From Pteria penguin (taxonomy: Eukaryota; Mollusca; Bivalvia; Pterioida; Pteriidae), in contig CM068584.1 of assembly GCA_035048485.1 (NCBI GenBank), positions 65,823,179-65,887,178 of the forward strand: DNA of 64,000 bases, read 5' to 3'. Below the pieces are notes generated by a model that was given only the letters and a program-made list of their open reading frames with translations, ran no database searches and was not told where the DNA came from. The first letter of the stretch is position 1; each line of letters opens with the position of its first letter. This document shows positions 49,289 to 63,295 of the stretch, in pieces. The position numbers and the translations under genes are program-made.

Positions 49289-49886
49289 GTGAATATCCTT
49301 TATTGTTGCATTAATGTATTTTGACCATTTACTGCCGGACATTATTATAATTAGTCCACGTGAATGTTACATGAATAGCTTGCCGGATTTTGATTGCTAT
49401 GCTTATGACTTCATAATCAAATGTTCGACTTGCTTGACGTCATCATTGTCGTACTTTACGATAAAGTGCTTGGCATTCGACCTTCGACATTCTATAGTGG
49501 ACCTGTGTATTGTTGGATTAATTATAAATATTTCAACTCACTTAAAAATAGGTCTAAAAAGAGTAAATATGTACAAACCTTAACCCTCGTTAAAGTTCAC
49601 ATTTAAAACCGCCTTAACGCAACTTTGAGTGAACGAATATAACAAATTTCATGTTCATTTACTGCTAAAAGAATATTATGTTGGGACTGCATGAAATTGT
49701 AGATACATATGATAAATTTATGTAAAATGAATGTTTCATGAAAATGACTTTTCTCGTTGATTCTTAAGTGACCATCGAACCACGAAATTACTCATGAAGA
49801 ATGACCGTTTACAAGATACATATATTCCGTTTGGCAAGTGGTTTAACTAGAGTTTTTCGAAAAAAAAAACCAAAATAAAACAAAAC

Positions 49887-49918
<32 letters not shown>

Positions 49919-50332
49919 CAAAACAAAACCAAAGCAAACAACCCCCCCCCCTCTCCCCCAGTAATAATATTTATAAAAAGACATAGATAAAAATAAAGGT
50001 GCAGTACATTTATTTCGAGTTTTGCTTGACGAAATAATCTCCATTCCAGGAAAACGTTATCAGAGACAATGTTTTTATTTTTATTATCATCATTGCATTG
50101 TTAAATTTTGTACGGAATTACGTTTGCCAATCAAAGCATATTAACCGCAGTAACAGTGAAATGGTTTCTGTTTACAATGATATTAACTACTTAAATTCGA
50201 AAGATGAACAAAAGTTAGAGTTATAGTTTCCTCATACATTTAACTTAATTTAACTTCAGTGAATTGAGTATCCTTAACAAAGTGCCAATGTGTATTAGCA
50301 TCTGCTCAAGTGGACTTAAAGTATGTTTTAAT

Positions 50333-50336
<4 letters not shown>

Positions 50337-50406
<70 letters not shown>
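50337..50406. repeat. (TA)n microsatellite
   Basis: About 35 TA units, present in unit B and absent from the matching place in unit C. Confidence 0.95.
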
Positions 50407-50408
<2 letters not shown>

Positions 50409-51581
50409 TGTCGAATAAGTGATGCTAGGTTGTATGCCCGTTAATAGGTGTTTTTAACTCCTCTTTCCTAGTTATAAGATTTTCCACAAGGTCAATCCAT
50501 GCCATTGCAGTCTTAACCTTCATATTCTTTCTTTTTTTTATTTTAGGTTTTCTGAGATATAACATGTTTACATTATTAATATAACTATTTGTCATTTGTT
50601 AATGTTTTGCGTGCTAGGCGATTTCTTTCATATTACAGACGAGTTAAGCTCGCTGTCAATCCCATTAACGCTGTTTAAGAATAACTTTCAAGTTTAAAAC
50701 GAATTTAACGCGTGTAATCAACAGTGTTGAGCACATGAAAATAGGAAAGCTGATGTTCATGCGACGTTAATATACTGTTATTATATAAATGATAAGTTGG
50801 AAAACATATACTCCTATAGAGTTGTGTGCATTATATGCGCATTTTGATCACATGTCTTTTCAGTGATACTCAAGGCCTACAATATAGTATATCAAAACTA
50901 TAGATATTTAAAGAGCAAACTTATTACCAAATTTACCTACTCCCCCCTCCTCTAAAGACTGACCTATGCGTGCAGTGAAAACTCCTGTAGTGCATACAAT
51001 GTAGGCCTCTTAAGGTACAAATGCGGTCACCTGTATTATATATCATTTCATGTATATAGTGTATTACAGAGTGTAGACTAAGTAGTAATATATTGCGCAA
51101 TACCTTGCTTTCAATGAAACATAATTTCTTTCTAAACAGAGCTGGTAAATACGTCATGGTGCTTAAGTTCCAAGCAGAGTGTCTATATCGTATCACATGA
51201 TGCGTTATGCTTGCTTTCTTGTTAGCATTTATTGGGTACCTTCAATGTGTCAAAATAAAACGAAGGTATCAGAGACATACAAATAGAACTTCTAGAAAGA
51301 TAATCTGGATTATCAATTTACTAGTGATTCGCTTTTTAGTCATAACATATATAATGTGATATCAGCGGTGTCGATAACGTGGTATTTTGTTTCTTAGTTT
51401 CATTAATTCATTATGTATTTATCTCTTCAAGACGTCTCAAAGTCATTCTTGTTTATCATACTAAATAATTCATGCAAGTGAATATCGCTTTCATGAATCT
51501 TAATAGTCAAAAATTTACAAGGTCAGTTTATTTCTCTGTGACTGGAATTTTATCTGATACTTTTTATTGGAGGCATTTTTC

Positions 51582-52399
51582 TAGGGATGTGACAGTTCAG
51601 TAAATAACCGTTGTACCGCGGCACAGAGACGTTCGATTCGATTTTCATTTCACAATTCCGGATTTCGGTTCGGCGCGGTTCAAAAATTAGAAATTTAAGA
51701 AGTCATTCTATTTAACCAAAAATTGCACTATAAACGTAAAACATGACTTCCAAACTATTCACATATAAACATAGTAACTATTACGACAAGAAACGTAAAC
51801 CTTATTATGGAACATACATTTTCTAATTTAAACATTAACATGATACATGATACAATAAATAATTCAGCGCCTAATCTGTATGGCATGGTGTTGGGTGTTT
51901 AGTGAAAAAAAAAATGACGACGGTAGGCAAGCGGAGTTCGCGATCTAAAGTATGGGAGTATTTCACCCAAAATGGTCTACCGATTATTCAATTTTCATTT
52001 TAAATGTAAAGTAACTAACTTTACATTAAAATGAATTTTGGATTATATGAATTCTGATTCATGATTTCATACCCCTGATCTGTTCAGTTTTAAGTTGTTA
52101 ACACACTTCATCAATTTCATGAGCTAGTAAGTCAGTCAGCACTAGTCAGTGATTTGTAATTTTATGTGATTTATCATATAGACATACACCTTGACATGTC
52201 GTCATAGCAGACCTGGGATAGAATCTAAGCATAAAATACTGAGTTAAATGACATTAGTCACAACGCTAGATCTATGCATGAAACAATTATGTTGATTTTA
52301 TATTGTTATCACTTTTGTAACCAAACCGAACCTACCCCCCGAAAACCGAACCTTAAAAACCGAATCGAACCGACAAATTCCTGAACCGCCCCGCCCCTA
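51582..52399. mobile_element. Internally deleted hAT-like transposon with 8-bp target duplication
   Basis: The direct repeat CATTTTTC flanks the element (51574-51581 and 52400-52407). The aligned site in unit B (48444 onwards) is empty. The termini begin TAGGGATGTGACAG and, inverted, TAGGGGCGGGGCGG, an imperfect inverted repeat. Subterminal AACCGAACC and GGTTCGG words follow. An 8-bp duplication is the hallmark of the hAT superfamily. An ATG at 51914 opens a short frame with SSRSKVWEYFTQNG, resembling the start of a BED-type zinc finger. The rest of the transposase is missing. Confidence 0.8.
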
Positions 52400-52426
52400 C
52401 ATTTTTCATTTGCATCTGCTTTCCAG

Positions 52427-52496
52427 AAAGTCCAAATTTAAATATCAATTATTCAGGTATAATACCAAAATTTGTCTTGTTTTAGGAGTACGTTAG
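52427..52496 (+). pseudogene. Relic exon-2-like segment, unit C
   Basis: SPNLNINYSGIIPKFV is followed by an in-frame TAG. It is closely related to the unit B relic and lies just downstream of the hAT-like insertion. Confidence 0.55.
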
Positions 52497-52825
52497 GTTA
52501 TTATTTTTAAAACTTCATTTTTGCATCTGCATACCAACTAAGAACATTAAGCTTAATTCCGCATTTACTGAACCATTGCCATTGTTAAATGATTCAACTC
52601 GAATGTGTGTATATCATCATACATAATCAAAGTATATGTGATGATTATTGTATGATGTACACTTTATACGTACTTGAGGAATTATCTCTGTTTTCGTTCC
52701 TACTTCCGGAATAAATTACACACATTCTGTTTCCTGTTATTTGATTTCTATCTTAACGTTGTACTGTATTTCCTGTTGCACACACAAATCCAAGAATTCC
52801 TGTGCTATTGCATTGACTATTGATC

Positions 52826-54194
52826 ATGCATCACACTCGTTTGAGCGATCAGTATACAAATGTTTATATAAAACTTCTAATTTGCATTTGGTTTCAATGT
52901 GTTTCGAATTGTCCTCTAAACGAATCAAACTGGAGAGAGAGGAGCGCAATATGGATGTGCATATCACCACTAGAATATCATTGCATCGTTGCTAACAACG
53001 GGGATCTGACAGAAATTTGCATAAGGACAATATATTTAAATTCTAAAAGTAAGTATCTTTTATTGTTGCATTAATGCATTTTGACCAATTATTGACGGAT
53101 ATTATAATAATTAGTCCACGTGATTCATAATACATAGCGTGTCTCAGTTAAGTGTCATTTATAATTCTATTCAATTTTAGAGGCCCATTAACTTCCATTG
53201 ATAGATGATCCTTATTTGATTTCTTACATAGTACCCAAGTGTTTTGATTCTACTAAAATTATGCATATCATTTTGGATGAGTCCGTAAACACCACCGGTG
53301 ATCTTTTTCACGCCACAAGTCCCTCACTGACATTTGGATGTGTCAATTAGAAGGCACAGTTTGCGTTCGAGTTTTGAGTATTTAAAAGATACTGTCATCA
53401 GATAAGTGCTACAAAAATAAAAAACAAGAAAGAAAACTAAACATTTGAATATGAGGGAATTGAAAATATTGGGCGAGGAATCCCAAAACTTCAACATATT
53501 TACTGCATCATTTGCTTTCCTACTTTCTATGTCGGTTGTGGAGCAAAAATACACATAGTAGTTATTTTGTTAGATGTCCATCCGTCTGTCCGTCATGACA
53601 ATAGTACGACGAGGAATTATTTCGGCTTATATGATATCAAACATATTTAATAAATGAGCATAGATGTAATATTAACAAGGGTTGCTTCTTTAAATCGACC
53701 AATCCATTTTCCGTCTTATAATCAAATGTCCGACTTGCGTGACGACATTATTGTCGTACTTTGGGATAAAGAGTTTGACAATCGACGAAAGTGGACATTT
53801 GTATTGTTTGGTTCATTAGAAATATTTCAACTCTCTAAAAATAAGTCTAAAAGAATAAATATGTATAAACCTTAACACTCGTTTAAATTCACGTTTTAAA
53901 CCGACTGAACGCAACGTTGAGTGAACGAGAATTACAAATTTCATGTTCATTTACCGAACATTATGTTGAAACTGTCTCGAATTGTAGATACATAAAATGA
54001 ATATGTTTAAAATTTAATTTTCATGAAAATGACACTTTCTCATTGATTCTTGAGTGACCATCGAATCACGTTATAAGTACACCTAACCACGAAATAACTG
54101 ATAAAGGATGGCCGATTACAGGAAATATAAATTGGTCAAGCTGTTTAACCAGAGTTTTTCGGGAAAAAAAACCCAACAAGAAAACAAAACAAAA

Positions 54195-54243
<49 letters not shown>

Positions 54244-56015
54244 AAAAAACCCACAACCAAACAAACAAAAACCAAAAACACCCCCCCCCCCCAAAAAAAA
54301 ATTTAAAAAATCAGTTATAATATCAATAAAAAGATAATTATATAAATTATATTTTAATCATGTGGAATAATTCTTGCTAGGGTATACTCCCGTTAATAGG
54401 TTTTAAATTATAAGATTTTTCACAAGTTTAACCCATACCGTTGCAGTCTTAGCCTTCATACTCTTTCTTATTTATTTTAGGTTTTCTGAGGTATAACGTG
54501 TTTACATTATTATTATAACTTTTTGTGATCTGGGAATGCTTTGCGTGCTAGGAGAGTTGTTTCATATCACAGACGAGTAAAGCTCACTATCAGCCCCATT
54601 TACGCCGGAATCAAGCACATTAACTCTGGTTAAGAATAATGTTCAAGCTTAAAACAGATTTATCGCGTGTAATGAACAGTGGTGAGCACATGAACATGGC
54701 AAATTCCATGTTCATGCGACGTTAATATACTGCTATTATATACATGATAAGTTTGGAAAGATAAGGAAAGTTAAAATCAAAATATCCTCATACTGTTTAC
54801 TTAATATAAATAAACTCCATATTGACCTTACTACTGGAATTCACTGTGTAAGTATCAGTTCAAGAAAAATCAAAGCATTTTTTATCATGACGTATAATTG
54901 AAGTGTTACATCTCGTAATAGATGTTTAATTCTAAGATTTTTTCCTCGTCTTTTTTCCTTTTTCTTTTCAATCTCCGTTTGGTTAAAATACCAGGTATGC
55001 AACTAATTGTCATAAGTATTTGTAATTTACAGAATGCCCAATTTTGAATATTAATGATTTGAATATCACGCCACTATTTGGGTGTAGCAATGGAAAATGT
55101 CCAGAAAATGGCTATGCATCTAATGAACTTTACAAATGTAAGTAGAATTATTCATATCCGGGGAATTTTCGTAAGGTTATACTACACTTATAAATGTATG
55201 AGGAACTTAATAAGCGGTGTTTTACTGCGAAAACAAGAAACTCAAGTAACTGACTCTGTAACTACTTTTGCTTCATTATACTGAACTGAAATGTTGCATT
55301 TATAGACACGGAAAACGCACTATAATAACATGGCTATAATTTTCTTCGGAGAAGTGACAGCTTTTGAAATTACGTTATACAGATAATGTAAAACAACATC
55401 AATTTAATCAATATCACATTATTTTACAATTTTTGGTATTTATTCACGCCATAACTCTGCAGATTCTACCACATCTTATGAAAAATTTCTGATTATGCAG
55501 CATATATTGATAAGCTGCACACAAGTATGTAGGGAGCATACCATAAAGGGAATAATTACTGTCATAGGTAGCTTTGCTTTGACACCCCAGAGTTGACGAG
55601 TGGAATATTTTTATCTAAAACTCGTATAATTCAAAACTAACAACTACATATAAGTTTCTCTTATTTTAGATCCAGCATGTTTCCGTTGGAAGACATTAGA
55701 GTATTCAACAATGTAATTATATAATACGATTTATATACTGCATGGGTATAAGAACTTGGCAAAGAAATAATTACAAAGCTGCAAAGAATGTGAAAAAGAA
55801 AATATTTTCTAATGCTTTTGATTATTTATATGTTAATTTCAACATATTACCGTATTCTACCCTCCTTTAATGAGATTTCGCCGACCATTCCTTGGTACCT
55901 TGTCTCTGCTCTTGTTTTCAGGAAACGTTTAAGGTTTCATTTCCGCCATTCCTTTAAAGCAAACATAGTGCATAAATTAAAATGGATTTTCTATATTGTA
56001 TTATTGAATTGGTAA
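52826..56015 (+). CDS. Paralog in unit C: Cys-module protein with an atypical C-terminus
   Basis: Exon 1 (52826-53048) encodes a signal peptide (YIKLLICIWFQCVS) and CPLNESNWRERS, EYHC and EIC. Exon 2 (55033-55137) encodes CPIL, FGCSNGKCP and SNELYK. Both are intact, in phase 1 and highly similar to the gene at 30214-25166. A third exon (55670-55712) reads YPACFRWKTLEYST, which aligns with exon 3 of paralog 1 (YPNCVRPKT), and ends in phase 2 with GTAATT. Unspliced, it would stop three nucleotides after the donor G. A strong acceptor (CTTGTTTTCAG) at 55921 would add 55922-56015, a basic segment ending in WIFYIVLLNW and a stop, for 154 residues in total. No standard transmembrane exon was found to 58 kb. 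The product may be secreted or weakly anchored, or the gene may be dying. Exons 1-2 are firm; the end is tentative. Confidence 0.55.
54170..54300. repeat. A-rich tract with C runs
   Basis: Long A runs with AAAAC words and a 14-base C run, at the position of a shorter similar tract in unit B (49858-49960). Confidence 0.9.
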
Positions 56016-58191
<2,176 letters not shown>

Positions 58192-58199
58192 TGTAAACA

Positions 58200-58285
58200 C
58201 CTGAATCCCACTACACGAATGTGATTACACACCTTTCATCCCACTACATTTTTTCAACCCACTACATACATCCATGTAGTGGGAT
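58200..58285. repeat. TGTAGTGGGAT repeat cluster, inverted units
   Basis: Several copies of ATCCCACTACA and its complement TGTAGTGGGAT lie within 80 bp. The same word recurs at 62205, 62995-63060 and 63220-63275. Confidence 0.6.
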
Positions 58286-58289
58286 CGAA

Positions 58290-60500
58290 GTCTCTCGAAA
58301 ACGGATTTTCTACCGTTATATATTCAGAAAATAGTCAACACGCGCTATAGTTGGGATGCCGGTGTGTATGCGACTTTTGTCACACTCGTTTTGAGGTCGA
58401 CTTTAGAACGTTACACACTTTGCAGGTTTCGCGCCACTGGAGCATGCGTAAAACAATTTATGCTTGATCGAGAGAACATGACGAAGCCACCATTAAAATT
58501 GTCTCTTGTTTGAGAAGTGAGTGTTTAACCGGTATTTTTAAGGCAGTTGTATAGTTTATTATGTCGTGATCAGACTTTCAAACTGATCGATTACTGTATC
58601 TCTCTGTCCGACAATGATCATGGTCGGGGAAATTCGCGCCGCTGCGCATAGCCATACTGTATAGACATACTGGGGCATGCATAGCTACAAAATGTATCTT
58701 GTTTTGTTCCACCTGTGATCATCGTTACAATGTTCAGCTCTTCTTCCTCCTCCATGATCCATCACTCACAGGGGTGACCTTACATTGAGAATTTCCCAAC
58801 AAAAAATGAACAATTTCAGCAAATCAAGCTAATCCATAAATCAGCCAGATAGTAAAAGGGAAGCCTTGTACATTCGAGCTGACAACCATCTGGCTATCTC
58901 CACTAATTTTGCATGCATTGACATAAAACCTGGTACCCATTGATCGGAGAAAGTCTCCTCTCTTTGAATATATACACCTTGTTGCTGTTTACCCATATAA
59001 CTGGGAATGTTGTGAGCCCCTTGCAAAAAACGGGTTGTCTCAGTGCACTGACCATGAGTATGATCTCGTAGAGGCAGTGAAGTGTTAAGGTTAGGTTCAG
59101 GCTTTTAAGAAACAGTCTTTAAAAAAAAACCCAAGTAAGTCGCTTTGCTAAGTGCAGGCAACATAAAAATGTGTCTGTTAAGATTCCCTGACCTCCACTC
59201 CCAAGACATTTTATCGTTATTAGAGGAAACATGAGAGGGAAACATCATGTTCAAGTGTAAATTTGGCCAGTGTTGGCACAATAAGGAGGGTAGTTAGCAC
59301 TTAATAACTTCAGTTGCAGACCATCATGATATATATGCACAATCAATGTAACTTGCTGAGATGAACCCATTCAACCACATTGTAATAATTCATACCCGTA
59401 TAATTACATTGTATAATTACAATCTTGACGTCACATCGCGCGCAGATATTCGACATACTTTCTGCTTTGAATGTCCCGCAATCAGCTGCTTACATACCAC
59501 GTACAAACTATCGCAGAAAAAGTAGTTCCTTGACAATGCAGTAATTTCGTGTTAAAATTTAAACATTTATATATTATTCGTTATTCTTTACATTGTTAAG
59601 ATAAATTTAAATAAATTTAGTCGAATTAATTATTGAAAAATGATTATTTGTGTATATTCTAATTTAATCAATCTGGGTCGGCTGTTCCGTCTTGTAACCA
59701 TAACCGAATGACTTTACTGCTTCTAAATATAGAAATAGGTGTTTTCATGACCCGAAATGGTGGTGCATATATAAAGAATAAGTGTCTAAATTTGTGTTTT
59801 GTGACGTGCATTATATGTACGATAAATGTACTTGCTATGTGTTGCATACACGTCACAAAACACAAATTTAGACACTCATTCTATATTTATTTAACCAATA
59901 TTATGATAGACTTCCTGAAAAATCCTCACTTCTCACAGTTTTGTACAGGGACTTATTGTTTTCAGACTTATATTAAATAGTCTTTCTAGTCTTTTGTAGC
60001 ACTGCAATTCTATAATTCATTGGTATGACATTATATAGACCTTCTGAAATTTAACTTGGGCGTTTTGCCTGAGATGGTCCAACTGGGGCCATCTGTCTTG
60101 ACAGTTCATGTTGAACACTGTAGCTATTTCATTCTTGAATAACCACCTTTGTTAGAATAAATGGTAACCCTGCCGGGCCCTTTGTGATGGTTGTCATCAC
60201 TGCAATATCTAGTAGACTGGTTAGATTTTACATTTTATTGTACACCTTTGCAGTATCAGACAATGGGAAAAGAAGTTTAGAATGGCATTATCCTATGGAA
60301 AAAAGATGGTAATTATTTTTATACAGTTTATAAATTAGAATTTTACTTTGGGTATCAAGATTGTGTCATTAATAATAAATAATATGATTAAGTACATGTC
60401 ATATATTCTAACTTTCTGATCCAGTTTTACTCATTATAGCCACTGACACTGATAGTAATGCATGTAATATCGTCATAATAATTATAAAAGCAAATATATA
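58290..60500. other. No gene recognised apart from the hairpin
   Basis: Slightly less AT-rich sequence, but no frame with a recognisable motif or exon boundaries that I can support. Confidence 0.4.
59775..59882. repeat. Near-perfect hairpin, 34-bp arms
   Basis: 59775-59808 and the reverse complement of 59849-59882 differ at one base by eye (AGAATAAGTG against AGAATGAGTG, the rest identical). The loop is 40 bp. The size and near identity fit a hairpin RNA precursor or a recent miniature foldback. Confidence 0.85.
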
Positions 60501-60520
60501 GTTATCATGGTAATGGCAGT

Positions 60521-60790
60521 TTTTGTGGCGCCAGCGAAGGGATCACTTTGTCCGTCGTCTGTCTGTCCGTCCATCTGTCACGCTTTGCTTTTGCTGATGT
60601 CACATGCATTATGGGGAACACTAGTATAATTTCAGAGTTATAACTTGACCCTGATTAATTCATGCATATCAGATGCTTATCAGTCATATATAAAATGATT
60701 AAATATTAAAATAGACTCCGTTCCTGTTGACTTTTTACATTCCATATTTACGGTGGGTACACAAAACTTGGCTTCGCTAGCATCCCAATG
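60521..60790 (+). repeat. Dispersed repeat with GCCAGCGAAGG and GGCTTCGCTAGC ends
   Basis: The ends are short imperfect inverted repeats. The interior has TCTGTCTGTCCGTCC near the left end, as in many mollusc interspersed repeats. Confidence 0.5.
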
Positions 60791-61419
60791 AATGAATATG
60801 CCTATACAATTATGTACATATCAAATTAAAAAGATAGTTTCCTACAAATTTATTTTATGCTAAGATATAACAGCTTTATCAAAGCCTTAGGCTAATTGTT
60901 TCCGGTAACGGAAAATCTTAACAGTGACTTACTGCACTTTGCTCTCAAATACGTCAAATTGCCTAAAAAGCACCAGATTAAAAAAAGTCCTCAACTGAAG
61001 GTAATTTCCTATTCCACATAATATACAACTTATTTAAGGATTCAACATTTCGTTTTCAAGAAACCGTCAAGACCGCATGCCATATATGTTTTACGCCTCT
61101 TTCCGCATGCAAAGTACATTCCCTACTTGATGCTAAAGGTCAAAAACTGTAACGCACCCCAAAAAATAATAAACAAAGCCATGCTTTTGCAAAAACTTTT
61201 CTCATAATATGACTTTACTTAAATTCATATGTGTACTGTACCAATTTCATCACCAGACACTTCCTACATGTATTATGAAAATTGACCAGGGCCAAGTAAG
61301 GCTTGGAGAGTATGTTTTAACAGGAACGAAATCATAACTTTTGACCATTGGCAGGTCTTTCATACTTCATACACAAGATAACGTGCCAGGTCAAGCACAG
61401 ACACGCGATCTCCCTTTTT

Positions 61420-61745
61420 AGCTCGCGGGGACAAATGTCCGGAGAGCTACTGTCATACTCCTGGTGTTGGCTTGCGTGTGCACAAAAAACTTTAATCTTG
61501 GCCATAACTCATGAACTGGTATAGTTAGGGCCTTCATATTTCACATGTGGATTCCTTGTGACAAGACCTTACACCCATTACCATAATTTTTGACCTCGTG
61601 ACCTTGACCTTGAAGATTGACTTACTTTTCAAAAACTTTAACTTTGGCCATAGCATCTTAACTGCAAGAGGCAGGGCTTTCCTATTTCACATGTGCATTC
61701 CTTGTGACAAGACTTTCATGTCATACCATATTTTTTGAAGGCCAT
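61420..61745 (+). repeat. TTTTAGCTCGCG repeat with tandem GACCTTGACC units
   Basis: The start TTTTAGCTCGCGGGGACAAA, TGTCCGGAGAGC and GTCATACTC is followed by two units of about 125 bp containing GGCCATA, TTTCACATGTG and CTTGTGACAAGAC. It ends directly before the acidic exon at 61781. Confidence 0.8.
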
Positions 61746-61780
61746 GATAAAGACTAATAGACTTCTTGTTGAATTCATAG

Positions 61781-61924
61781 TTGATTCTGAAAGTGATGTG
61801 GATGATGATCCATTTGATGTGGAGAAGGAGAGGAGGCAAAATGCAAACCAGGAAGAATCAGTCCAGAGTGAGTCTGAGGAAGAAGATGAGGAAGATGATA
61901 ACAGCCAAAACCCGTCAAAGAGAG
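61781..61924 (+). CDS. Acidic exon of an unrecognised gene
   Basis: A segment of 144 nt between TTGAATTCATAG and the donor GTAAAC is open in phase 1 at both ends. It encodes a Ser/Glu/Asp-rich stretch (DSESDVDDDPFDVEKERR, then QSESEEEDEEDDNSQNPSKR). Its composition and codon regularity stand out from the AT-rich surroundings, so it is probably real. Such acidic, potential casein-kinase-type stretches occur in many nuclear and chromatin-associated proteins; I cannot name this one. Its end phase fits the exon at 63457-63573. The gene should continue in both directions, with neighbouring exons beyond the window or hidden among repeats. Confidence 0.55.
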
Positions 61925-62261
61925 GTAAACCCGATTTTAGATAATGCTACACCTGTTTGTTCATCTGTTACCTGCAAGGAGCCTTTTTGCTTTGAGGTCA
62001 AAGCCATCACTATGTCAGTAAATAAACACAGGTCAGCTTTTAGGTTCAAATTTAAGCTTTGCAGGCCACACGTATTCACTTGAGCATAGTGAGGGATAGG
62101 TCTAAAGTCATATGCTAATTGAGGACAATTTGAAGTAGAGAATACACACATTTTGTGAGATGTAGGTCTAAATCATATGCTTATTGAAGCAGAGAATACA
62201 CACATGTAGTGGGATGAAGCAAGTATTCAAGGTCTTTTGCCAAGTCCAGCTTGGCTTGGGC

Positions 62262-62570
62262 ATTTTCGGCCGGATTGCAAAGCAATTCCGGCTTGTGGAT
62301 TGATGGTGTCTGTCTGTTTGTCAACATTTTGGTTAACCTTTGCGTTAAAGTTTGCTCTCGCTCATGTTTATAGATACAGACACAATACTTTGCGAGTGAA
62401 TAGACCTTGATGAGATCTCCATGGCTGCAACCTTTCCTTGTGACCCTGACCTTGACTTTTCTGTTTCAAGGTCCCATAGTAACTTTGGTTAACCTTTGCG
62501 TTAAAGTTTGCTCTCGTTGGTAATGCTTTGCAATCTGGCCATACCGCCTTTAGCGGCTTCTTGTTAATAT
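62262..62570 (+). repeat. MITE-like element with GGCCGGATTGCAAAGC ends
   Basis: The left GGCCGGATTGCAAAGC is matched by the reverse complement of GCTTTGCAATCTGGCC near 62523. Two direct copies of TTGGTTAACCTTTGCGTTAA lie inside. A T run of about 24 follows at 62587. Confidence 0.65.
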
Positions 62571-62989
62571 TTTGTCGGCATCCGGTTTTTTTTTTTTTTT
62601 TTTTTTTTTTTCTTAATTTTAATATTGGAAGCAAATGCATTTTGAACTCAAGGTCTTAAACCAAGTTCATAAGGGTTTTTATAACCCCCCGCCCCCCGCA
62701 AACAAAGTTTTGGAGGGGTATATAGGAATTAGGGGGTATTTTTCCCGTTGGGATAGCTCTAGTTTTTGCTGATTTATTAAGAAATATGGCTGTCATGGCT
62801 TCTGATTGGCAGGTGTTTTTTGAATTCTCAAAAATCAGTGCAAAAAAAGATGAGAACTTGTGTCTGTATATCTTCACTTGGGTCACGATTTTGCGGGTCT
62901 CTATCAAGTTGGGTTGCATAAACAGATTTTAAGTCCTATATGCGACTGATTTAGTCACAAGTTGGAGCACTGTGTAGAAGGATTCCTGT

Positions 62990-63280
62990 AACACATATGT
63001 AGTAAGATTATGTCATACATATGTAGTGGGATTCCTGTCACACACATAGTGGGATTTCTATCACACATGTAGAAGAGTCCTTGAAAACAGTCAGATTTTC
63101 AGATAAAAAAATTGTTTGATCTGACAGGAGGTTACAGTATGTTTCATCGTTTTGTCTGATAAAACTTGCTGATTATCCTAATCTGAGAGGAAAATTTCAA
63201 GAAGTCTGATGAAGTGGGACTGCTATCAGACATGTAGTGGGATTTCTGTCACACATGTAGTGGGATTCCTCTCACACATA
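62990..63280 (+). repeat. Irregular cluster of ACACATGTAGTGGGATTCCT units
   Basis: At least five imperfect copies of CATGTAGTGGGATT with CTGTCACACA linkers occur in two groups, separated by unrelated DNA at 63070-63215. Confidence 0.65.
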
Positions 63281-63295
63281 CTCATAATTTGATTG

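Larger units (their letters stand above)
47565..50850 (+). repeat. Duplication unit B
   Basis: The sequence from 47565 (TCAGTGATACTCAAG) to about 50850 is repeated in order from about 50860 in unit C. A third, inverted copy is present at 30850-28470. Unit B carries its own extra piece at 47712-47965 (two dispersed repeats) and unrelated DNA at 48722-49140. Confidence 0.8.
50855..54780 (+). repeat. Duplication unit C
   Basis: A tandem direct repeat of unit B, with an 818-bp transposon insertion at 51582-52399 and its own A/C tract at 54170-54300 where unit B has a shorter one. It continues into exon 2, which unit B lacks. Confidence 0.8.

Noticed and set aside
47898..51196. Homologous minus-strand ORFs (RHSAWNLSTxTYLPAL) in units B and C as genes
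   Set aside because: They are the same stretch of the duplicated unit; their similarity reflects the DNA duplication, and the frames lack starts, motifs or splice sites.
62990..63280. CRISPR-like array
   Set aside because: The TGTAGTGGGAT units are irregular in spacing and sequence, and the window is clearly animal DNA.
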